A stretch of 64,000 nucleotides of DNA from Glaciecola sp049650345 (lineage in GTDB: Bacteria; Pseudomonadota; Gammaproteobacteria; Enterobacterales; Alteromonadaceae), in NCBI GenBank assembly GCA_049650345.1, contig JBARZY010000101.1, positions 1 through 64,000 of the forward strand. The letters are read 5' to 3'. A model generated the notes under the pieces. The model was not told the origin of the DNA. It was given only the letters and a program-made list of their open reading frames with translations, and did not search any database. Position numbers and translations under genes: made by a program. Of this stretch, positions 50,706 through 57,169 are shown piece after piece. Positions within the stretch are counted from its first letter, which is position 1; every line of letters starts with the position of its first letter.

Positions 50706-51677
50706 ATGAAACGACTCAATTCTCAATTGCAACAAGATGGTGCGCCACTCGAATTAATCCTTTTAATTAGAACTTTGCTCGCCGCCTGTAAAGAAATTTC
50801 TTTCCGTGTAAGCCAAGGCGCGTTAGCCGGGGTGTTAGGCTCAACACTAAGTGAAAACGTTCAAGGTGAAACCCAGAAGAAACTTGACGTGATATCAAAC
50901 CAAATCTTAAAAGATACATTACGTGAATCTGGTTATGTAAAAGCTATCAGTAGTGAAGAAGAAGAAGACGTAGTTCCTTGTTCTAAAGACGGCAATTATT
51001 TAGTTAGCTTTGACCCGTTAGATGGCTCATCGAATACAGAAATAAACAGTTTAATTGGTACCATTTTCTCAATTTCACATGCTCCTCAGTGGATGGAACC
51101 CGATGACCCATCAGCGTTTTTACAGCCAGGTACTCAAAGTGTAGCGGCCGGTTATGTGTTGTATGGTCCATCAACCATGTTGGCTATGACCACGGGTCGA
51201 GGTACACATTTGTATACGCTTGATAAAACTCATGGTGGATTTTTGGTAACAAAAGCGAATATACAACTTCCTACTGCTACATCAGAATTTGCCATTAATG
51301 CATCAAATCAAAGACATTGGGAAGAGCCTATTCAAGCATATGTAAGTGACTTAATTGCTGGTACTGAAGGGCCGCGTGAAAAAGACTACAACATGAGATG
51401 GGTGGCAGCCATGGTAGGCGATATTCACCGTGTATTATGCCGAGGCGGTATATTCATGTATCCGTTTGACAAGCGTAATCCCGAAAAGCCAGGCAAGTTA
51501 AGACTGCTTTATGAAGCAAATCCAATGGCATTTTTAATTGAACAAGCCGGTGGTCTGGCTGACACAGGTAAGGGTCGTATTATGGAAGTAATGCCAACTG
51601 AAATCCATCAACGCGTGCCTGTTCTCATCGGTTCAAAAGACGAAGTTGAGACGTGTTTAAGCTACTACGATAAATAG
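50706..51677 (+). CDS. fbp: Fructose-1,6-bisphosphatase class I
   Basis: Gluconeogenic phosphatase, 323 aa. Hallmarks: ISSEEEEDVVPCS, the metal site SFDPLDGSSNTEINSLIGTIFSI, CRGGIFMYPFDKRNPEKPGKLRLLYEANPMAFLIEQAGG. ATG 50706 lies shortly after an AAGGAA-type ribosome site. It is divergent from mpl and about 80 bases upstream of ppa on the same strand. Confidence 0.97.
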   Translation: MKRLNSQLQQDGAPLELILLIRTLLAACKEISFRVSQGALAGVLGSTLSENVQGETQKKLDVISNQILKDTLRESGYVKAISSEEEEDVVPCSKDGNYLVSFDPLDGSSNTEINSLIGTIFSISHAPQWMEPDDPSAFLQPGTQSVAAGYVLYGPSTMLAMTTGRGTHLYTLDKTHGGFLVTKANIQLPTATSEFAINASNQRHWEEPIQAYVSDLIAGTEGPREKDYNMRWVAAMVGDIHRVLCRGGIFMYPFDKRNPEKPGKLRLLYEANPMAFLIEQAGGLADTGKGRIMEVMPTEIHQRVPVLIGSKDEVETCLSYYDK

Positions 51678-51758
51678 TCTCCGTGCTCTAAATTTGGCGC
51701 GCAGTATTAGATACTGCGCGTATTAATATTATTAACTTAAGACATTTGAGGAAAGAAA

Positions 51759-52295
51759 ATGAGTTTAAACAATGTACCGGCTGGCGATAAGCTACCTGAT
51801 GAAGTCTATGTAATTATAGAGATTCCAGCATACTCAGCGCCAGTTAAATATGAAGTAGATAAAGATACCGGTGCGCTATTCGTAGACCGTTTTATGGGTA
51901 CTTGTATGCAATATCCATTAAACTATGGCTATGTTAATAATACGCTTTCGGATGACGGCGATGCAGTAGACGTGCTAGTTATGACTCCTCATCCTTTGGT
52001 TGCGGGATCAGTAATCAAAGTTCGTCCAGTTGGCGTATTAAACATGACTGACGAGTCGGGACAAGATGCTAAAGTTATCGCAGTTCCAGTAGATAAGCTT
52101 TCGCCAATTTACTCTGACGTACAAGATATTGAAGATGTACCTGCACTAACAAAGAACCAAGTTGAACATTTCTTTAGTCATTATAAAGATTTAGAGAAAG
52201 GTAAGTGGGTTAAAATTGATGGTTGGGCTGACAAAGAAGCGGCAAAAGAAGAGATTGTCAGTAGCGCCAAAAGATACGAAAGTAGTGCTAAATAA
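51759..52295 (+). CDS. ppa: Inorganic pyrophosphatase
   Basis: Hydrolyses pyrophosphate to phosphate in the cytoplasm; family I soluble enzyme, 178 aa. Active-site pattern: IEIPAYSAPVKYEVDKDTGALFVDRF, YPLNYGYV and DGDAVDVLVMTPHP with the three conserved aspartates. ATG 51759 follows TGAGGAAAGAA. An intrinsic terminator follows 31 bases after the stop. Confidence 0.97.
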   Translation: MSLNNVPAGDKLPDEVYVIIEIPAYSAPVKYEVDKDTGALFVDRFMGTCMQYPLNYGYVNNTLSDDGDAVDVLVMTPHPLVAGSVIKVRPVGVLNMTDESGQDAKVIAVPVDKLSPIYSDVQDIEDVPALTKNQVEHFFSHYKDLEKGKWVKIDGWADKEAAKEEIVSSAKRYESSAK

Positions 52296-52326
52296 GCAAT
52301 GAGCGTGTAACATCGTAATATAGTGT

Positions 52327-52353
52327 AAAAAGCTCTTTTATAGAGCTTTTTTT
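52327..52353 (+). terminator. Intrinsic terminator after ppa
   Basis: AAAAAGCTCT (52327-52336) pairs with AGAGCTTTTT around TTTAT, ending in a T-run to 52353. The flanking A- and T-runs make it potentially bidirectional. Confidence 0.9.
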
Positions 52354-52410
52354 GTATCTATCGTTTAATCGTAAATAATATAACGGTTAAATAATTTTCA
52401 AGGTGTTCTA

Positions 52411-52884
52411 ATGTTCAAACGTATTATTTTTGTATTGATCTGCGGGTTTTGTAGCGTTTTTCACAGCGTGGCAAATGAGCCTAAAGAAGTTTATTGGGAA
52501 GATCTTATTCCGAAAGACTTCACTATGCCTCCCGTATCGATGGAGCATACAGGAAGTATGGCCCAAGTTGCACCCGATGCGCCGCTGGTAGAATCATTCA
52601 ATAATCAAACCGTTAAAATCCCCGGTTTTGTTGTCCCTCTAGAGGGAGATGCAGATGAAATTACAGAGTTTTTATTAGTGCCATACTTCGGGGCTTGCGT
52701 GCATGTTCCGCCACCACCCTCTAATCAAATTGTTTATGTAAGATTTTCTGAAGGCGTGCCGATAAACAACCTATACGATGCAGTATGGGTAACCGGAGTG
52801 CTAACCACAGAGCGCTGGGAAGGAGATATTGCATCGGTTGGTTATAGTCTACAAGGCCTAAAAATTAGCGCTTTTGACGACTAA
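52411..52884 (+). CDS. DUF3299 exported protein
   Basis: The 157-aa protein has a signal peptide (MFKRIIFVLICGFCSVFHSVA) and a DUF3299 body: VYWEDLIPKDF, VKIPGFVVPLEGDADEITEFLLVPYFGACVHVPPPPSNQIVYV. The ACVHVPPPP stretch is the family hallmark. DUF3299 proteins are periplasmic or lipoprotein-like and often sit near ABC transport genes; none is adjacent here. Function unknown. Confidence 0.88.
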   Translation: MFKRIIFVLICGFCSVFHSVANEPKEVYWEDLIPKDFTMPPVSMEHTGSMAQVAPDAPLVESFNNQTVKIPGFVVPLEGDADEITEFLLVPYFGACVHVPPPPSNQIVYVRFSEGVPINNLYDAVWVTGVLTTERWEGDIASVGYSLQGLKISAFDD

Positions 52885-52929
52885 TTGTTTATTTAACGCT
52901 AATAATGTTGGCGAAATTGTAGGTGAATT

Positions 52930-54549
52930 ATGAATTTCTTAGCTAGGCTATCCATAGCGCAAAAGCTATTTTTGATACCAATCATTGGTATTGCAAATTT
53001 TATTATTTACGTTGGTATAACCGCTAATACGGCGAACAATAACGTAGAGCTATTGGAGAATGCCAGAAAGATACAATTTCCTGCTTTGCTAGCATCTAAA
53101 AATGCACTCGTTGCAATGGAAAATGTGCGCTCTAGTTTAAGCGCTGCCGTTACTACGGGAGATGAAGATGCCCTTGATAAAGCCAAGTCGCAAACAAAAA
53201 CCGCAATTGATAATTTAGATTCTATTGCCAAATTGGACCGTCGATTGGTGCAAGAAATTTCTCCTATTAAGACTGCATTTCAAGACTACTTTGACGTTGC
53301 GTACGAGGTGAGTGAGTCGATGGTGAACAACACAGCTGACTTTTCGAAGTTAGCGGAAGCGACGCAAAAGATGAATACTTCGTTTGATACCTCTACCAAA
53401 GAACTCACTGCGTTCAACGACATGCAGCTTGAGTTGTTTGAAAGCGCGATAGAACGGGCTAACGACGCAGCCAACAACCTGAGTTGGCTGGGTATGGTGA
53501 TGGGCGTCATTACAACAGTGTTATTGTTGGCTGCAGCGGTTCCAATTGTGAATAATTTGCGTAACTCTATCGTTGATGTGGTTAATTCTCTTAGAGATAT
53601 CGCACAAGAAGACGGTGATTTAACCAAACGTATAGAAACGGCAAATAAAGATGAAATTGGAGACCTTGTTTATTGGTTTAATCAGTTTGTTGAAAAACTG
53701 CAAACAGTTGTGCGAGACATAGGTAATTCGAGTAAACCTCTTGCTGCGCTTGCTGACAATTTGAATCAAGTTTCTAGTAATGCCAGAGAAACGATTACTG
53801 CACAGCAACTTTCAGCATCTGATGCTAAATCAGCTGTTGATAACATGACAAGCAGCGTTAACGCCGTGGCACAGAGTGCTTCAGAGGCGGCAGAGGCGGC
53901 TACTGAAGCCTCTAGTGCAGCTGATGACGGCCAAACAGTAGTGAATCAAACAGTTAGTAGCATTCAAAGCTTAGCGTCGCGTGTTGATGAGACTGCGGTT
54001 GTGATTAAAAAGCTAGAAGAGGACTCTAATCAGGTGGGAGTTGTACTGGATGTTATTAAGGGCATAGCTGAACAAACTAACTTGTTGGCACTAAATGCTG
54101 CAATTGAAGCCGCCAGAGCCGGTGAACAAGGCCGAGGGTTTGCAGTTGTTGCTGACGAGGTGAGAACCCTAGCTTCTAGAACGCAGCAGTCAACAGAAGA
54201 GATTCAAGCCACTATAGAACAATTACAAAACGCCGCTCGTTCTGCCGTAACGGTAATGGCAAAAGGTACCGAGCAAGCTTCACTAAGTGTAGATGAAGCC
54301 AATAAAGCGGGTAGTAGCTTAGGTGCAATTACCGAAACTATTAGCCGTATTACTGCAATGAATGACCAAATTGCACGTTCAACAGGCGATCAACAATCGG
54401 TAGCCTTGTCTATCAGCAGCAACGTAGACGATATCAACGAGCGCACTGAAGACACAGCATCAAGCTCAGAGAAACTATCGCTGGTAAGTCGTGAGTTAGA
54501 GCAATTATCAGAAGATTTTAATAGGATTATGCAGCAATTTAAATACTAG
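52930..54549 (+). CDS. Methyl-accepting chemotaxis protein
   Basis: The 539-aa chemoreceptor has two transmembrane helices (about 11-30 and 185-206) around a periplasmic four-helix-type sensor domain, then HAMP (about 208-260) and a signalling domain with the conserved hairpin EQTNLLALNAAIEAARAGEQGRGFAVVADEVRTLASRTQQS. The periplasmic ligand is unknown. The C-terminus (FNRIMQQFKY) lacks the NWETF-type CheR-binding pentapeptide. It ends just before an intrinsic terminator and lies 45 bases after the DUF3299 gene. Confidence 0.95.
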   Translation: MNFLARLSIAQKLFLIPIIGIANFIIYVGITANTANNNVELLENARKIQFPALLASKNALVAMENVRSSLSAAVTTGDEDALDKAKSQTKTAIDNLDSIAKLDRRLVQEISPIKTAFQDYFDVAYEVSESMVNNTADFSKLAEATQKMNTSFDTSTKELTAFNDMQLELFESAIERANDAANNLSWLGMVMGVITTVLLLAAAVPIVNNLRNSIVDVVNSLRDIAQEDGDLTKRIETANKDEIGDLVYWFNQFVEKLQTVVRDIGNSSKPLAALADNLNQVSSNARETITAQQLSASDAKSAVDNMTSSVNAVAQSASEAAEAATEASSAADDGQTVVNQTVSSIQSLASRVDETAVVIKKLEEDSNQVGVVLDVIKGIAEQTNLLALNAAIEAARAGEQGRGFAVVADEVRTLASRTQQSTEEIQATIEQLQNAARSAVTVMAKGTEQASLSVDEANKAGSSLGAITETISRITAMNDQIARSTGDQQSVALSISSNVDDINERTEDTASSSEKLSLVSRELEQLSEDFNRIMQQFKY

Positions 54550-54567
54550 TTTGTATGTTGGTTAAAT

Positions 54568-54590
54568 AGCCTGCTTGTGCGGGCTTTTTT
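54568..54590 (+). terminator. Intrinsic terminator after chemoreceptor gene
   Basis: AGCCTGC pairs with GCGGGCT (one G-T pair) around TTGT and is followed by six Ts. It lies 18 bases after the stop codon. Confidence 0.88.
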
Positions 54591-54597
54591 GTTTGCT

Positions 54598-54690
54598 GGA
54601 CAGGCATTTTAAAAGTATTTGCTGGACAGACACTTTAAAGTATTTGCTGGACAGACACTTTAATGGATATATGAATAGACAGGCATTCTA
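54598..54690. repeat. Repeat cluster upstream of RAYT-like gene
   Basis: One full GGACAGGCA (54598-54606) is followed by two 25-base tandem units carrying GGACAGACA (54624 and 54649) preceded by AGTATTTGCT and followed by CTTTA. A fourth diverged copy (AGACAGGCATTCTA) is near 54678. All are in the same direction. Nothing else is supported in the gap 54591-54860. Confidence 0.88.
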
Positions 54691-54860
54691 AGTAACAATC
54701 CTGTTGGTTCTAAACTAGCTCTGTTTACGAGTGACTAATATTCTTACTATTACCTCCTCAAAACCTTTTATGTAAATACTGCGGTTAAAACTGTACCAGA
54801 GAGCAGTAAACAAATTATGATTTTTAAGTAAACTACGAAGTTATACAAAAAGGAACTTTT

Positions 54861-55862
54861 ATGACTTACCCTAGATACCAGCAAATTCAAGTGGAACAGA
54901 CGCCCTATTATCACCTTGTTTCCCGTTGTGTTAGACGTAGTTTTCTATGTGGATTTGATAAAGTTACGGGGCAAAGCTATGAGCATAGAAAAGATTGGGT
55001 TGAGAAGCGTCTAATTTATCTCACAAAGGTGTTCTCAATTGGTGTAATGGCCTATGCGGTAATGAGTAATCATACCCATTTGGTTGTGTATATTGATAAA
55101 CAAAAATGTGATGAGCTTACCGATATTGATGTCATACAGAAATGGCATATGGTCTCTAAAGGAAATGAACAATCACGAGAGTTCGCTCGCACTGGTTTGT
55201 ATCCAAAAGATGAATCCGAACGAATCCATTTAAACGACTATATCTATATCATAAAAGATAGATTGAGCGATGTTAGTTGGTTTATGAAACTTTTGAATGA
55301 ATACATTGCAAGGCGGGCAAATAAGGAAGATGAATGCACAGGCCATTTTTGGGAGGGGCGTTTTAAGTCGCAGCCTCTGCTTGATAGTGCAGCGGTGCTG
55401 TCATGCATGGCATATGTTGACTTAAATCCATTGCGGGCAGGCATAACGACGGAGCCTTTCGTTGCTCCTTTTACAAGCCTAAATCGAAGACTGTTGGCTG
55501 AACAAAATAATATGCAGCCCAGGTTTCTTATACCGTTCGCGCACCGCACAACAAAAGATACAGGTATACACCTTAAACTTTCATTCACAGATTATACAAA
55601 ACTCATAAATGACACCGCAAACAGAGATCTGAAAAAAGTACCTAGAGACTTAGATAAAGTTTCTAGCCAAGTTATTTCTGATGTTGGACTTCACGAAGAT
55701 GGCTGGTTTAAACTAACTACCAGTTTTGAAAGCTTATTTCCTACCGCGGTAGGGAAGGCCGAAAAACTGAAACAGTATATGAAGGCGACTGAGCGGGACA
55801 GAGTACGGGGCGAAAGTCATTCCTATTCGGTATATCAACAAAGCGATTTCAAGCCTCATTAG
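54861..55862 (+). CDS. Y1 (IS200-like) transposase, RAYT-type
   Basis: The 333-aa protein has a single-stranded-DNA HUH transposase domain: an N-terminal strand YYHLVSRCVRRSFLCGFD, the HUH motif MSNHTHLVV, a helix with the probable catalytic tyrosine (WFMKLLNEYIARRAN), GHFWEGRFKSQPLLD and the VDLNPLRAG ending. A C-terminal region of about 130 residues extends past the domain. RAYT proteins are usually single-copy genes flanked by REP palindromes, which they are thought to mobilise. No terminal inverted repeats or second IS gene are visible. ATG 54861 is preceded by AAAAAGGAA. The upstream repeat cluster makes it a candidate partner of the window-wide GGACAGGCA repeats. Confidence 0.88.
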   Translation: MTYPRYQQIQVEQTPYYHLVSRCVRRSFLCGFDKVTGQSYEHRKDWVEKRLIYLTKVFSIGVMAYAVMSNHTHLVVYIDKQKCDELTDIDVIQKWHMVSKGNEQSREFARTGLYPKDESERIHLNDYIYIIKDRLSDVSWFMKLLNEYIARRANKEDECTGHFWEGRFKSQPLLDSAAVLSCMAYVDLNPLRAGITTEPFVAPFTSLNRRLLAEQNNMQPRFLIPFAHRTTKDTGIHLKLSFTDYTKLINDTANRDLKKVPRDLDKVSSQVISDVGLHEDGWFKLTTSFESLFPTAVGKAEKLKQYMKATERDRVRGESHSYSVYQQSDFKPH

Positions 55863-55863
55863 G

Positions 55864-56577
55864 TTATTTGACTGCGCCAAAAATCAACTCCGATGGATTA
55901 AATAGTACCCACGAAGTCAAAATGTACTTGTCATTGGAAAGAGGTACGTTACCTCTATGAGTATGTGTAAAACCGGCTGGAGCAATTACCATTCGACCTG
56001 CTTTGGGTTTAATTTTTTTGTCTTGGTAGTAAAACTCAGTTTCTCCCCCTTCATCAACGTCGTTAAGATAGAACATAAAAAGTAAATTCCGATGCAACGC
56101 TTCAGTCCCTTGCTGCTGTGGATATATCTCTGAATGCCAGTACGGGTAACCCCCCTGATTTTTAACATACTTCTGTGCGTTTATCTCACCAAGTCTAAAT
56201 AAGTAATTAACTAATTCTGGTATTTTGTGAACACCTATTTCATTAAAGTTGTCGTTAGTTAGGGCCACTGGTTTACCCGTATCAGGGTGTTTTAACGTCA
56301 ACGCGATTGGGCCTATTAAAGCAAAATAATAGTCAGCAAAATATTGCACTAAATGCTCAGACGTAGCTGTCATTACACTTTTTAATATGGGTGAAAACTC
56401 AGGGTGGCGCTGGATTGAAACATCGAGGCTGTTTTTTTTTGTCAAATCAATGCCACCGCCGGTTTGGCCTCGTGAAATATGCTGACTAGAATTAAAAATC
56501 TTTACTATTTTCTCGCATAACTCAGCAGACAATGCGTTATCGATTATGCGAATGAAGTCACTTTCGTGTTTGGTCAT
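55864..56577 (-). CDS. 2OG-Fe(II) oxygenase, prolyl 4-hydroxylase-like
   Basis: The 237-aa protein has a double-stranded beta-helix fold of the P4H type: FMFYLNDVDEGGETEFYY, KPKAGRMVIAPAGFTHTHRGN with the distal His, and an R/K-type 2OG contact in the last strand. The proximal iron motif is read as HSE (YPYWHSEIYP) rather than the usual HxD, so it may use a carboxylate of Glu, as in the AsnO-type enzymes, or the ligand may lie elsewhere. ATG 56577 follows AAAGGGA. Substrate unknown. It ends two bases from the RAYT gene, on the opposite strand. Confidence 0.82.
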   Translation of the reverse strand: MTKHESDFIRIIDNALSAELCEKIVKIFNSSQHISRGQTGGGIDLTKKNSLDVSIQRHPEFSPILKSVMTATSEHLVQYFADYYFALIGPIALTLKHPDTGKPVALTNDNFNEIGVHKIPELVNYLFRLGEINAQKYVKNQGGYPYWHSEIYPQQQGTEALHRNLLFMFYLNDVDEGGETEFYYQDKKIKPKAGRMVIAPAGFTHTHRGNVPLSNDKYILTSWVLFNPSELIFGAVK

Positions 56578-56602
56578 GGTATCCCTTTCTAATTTTATAT
56601 GT

Positions 56603-56750
56603 GGACAGGCACAAAAAGACCATTGTGAACTTAATTTATTAAGCTAAGTGTATCAACGGTGATTAGATATGGTCCTTAAACTTTAATTAAATAACGTGTT
56701 GCGCGCCTGTCCAGAATCAAATTTGTCCAGAAAAAAACATGTACACCTGT
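56603..56750. repeat. GGACAGGCA repeat cluster between oxygenase and thioesterase genes
   Basis: A direct copy at 56603-56611 is followed by an inverted eight-base match (56705-56712, extended GCCTGTCCAG), a TTTGTCCAGA remnant near 56724 and a CACCTGTCCA remnant near 56740. The remaining bases of the 193-base gap show nothing else. Confidence 0.85.
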
Positions 56751-56770
56751 CCAAGAGCAACGTCTTTAAT

Positions 56771-57169
56771 TTAAACTTGTTCAAGTAAATGTCTTTCCAT
56801 CTCTACCCTAATATCATTAGGAATTGTGACTGCCGCTTTACTTCTATAATCAAAATGCACTAGGGTAGTGGTACCTTTACTCTTTAACTCATTATTTTGC
56901 CAACACTCTTGGTAAACTTTAAACGAACTATTCCCTATCTTACTTATCCATGTTTTGATTTGAACTGGATGTTGTAAAAAAATTTGCGCGACAAAATCAA
57001 CATTGTAGTTGGCTAGTATAAGGGGCCAGTTCTCTAAGGTTAATTCAGGTGTAAAAAGTTTAAATATTGGCAATCTGGCTGCTTCAAACCACCCAACCAA
57101 AACCGTATTGCTAACATGTTGTAAGGCATCAGTTTCATAAAATCTTACAATAAACTCTTCATTGTACAT
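56771..57169 (-). CDS. Acyl-CoA thioesterase, 4HBT/YbgC-like
   Basis: The 132-aa protein has the hot-dog fold pattern EEFIVRFYETDALQHVSNTVLVGWFEAARLPIF with the catalytic Asp in YETDALQHVSN. Relatives hydrolyse short- to medium-chain or aromatic acyl-CoA thioesters; the substrate here is unknown. ATG 57169 overlaps the uvrA stop as TGATG, an unusual close coupling to a DNA repair gene. Confidence 0.88.
   Translation of the reverse strand: MYNEEFIVRFYETDALQHVSNTVLVGWFEAARLPIFKLFTPELTLENWPLILANYNVDFVAQIFLQHPVQIKTWISKIGNSSFKVYQECWQNNELKSKGTTTLVHFDYRSKAAVTIPNDIRVEMERHLLEQV

Noticed and set aside
54861..55862. Complete insertion sequence with ends
   Set aside because: No terminal inverted repeats, target duplication or second IS gene could be found around the transposase, so it is listed as a single RAYT-like gene.
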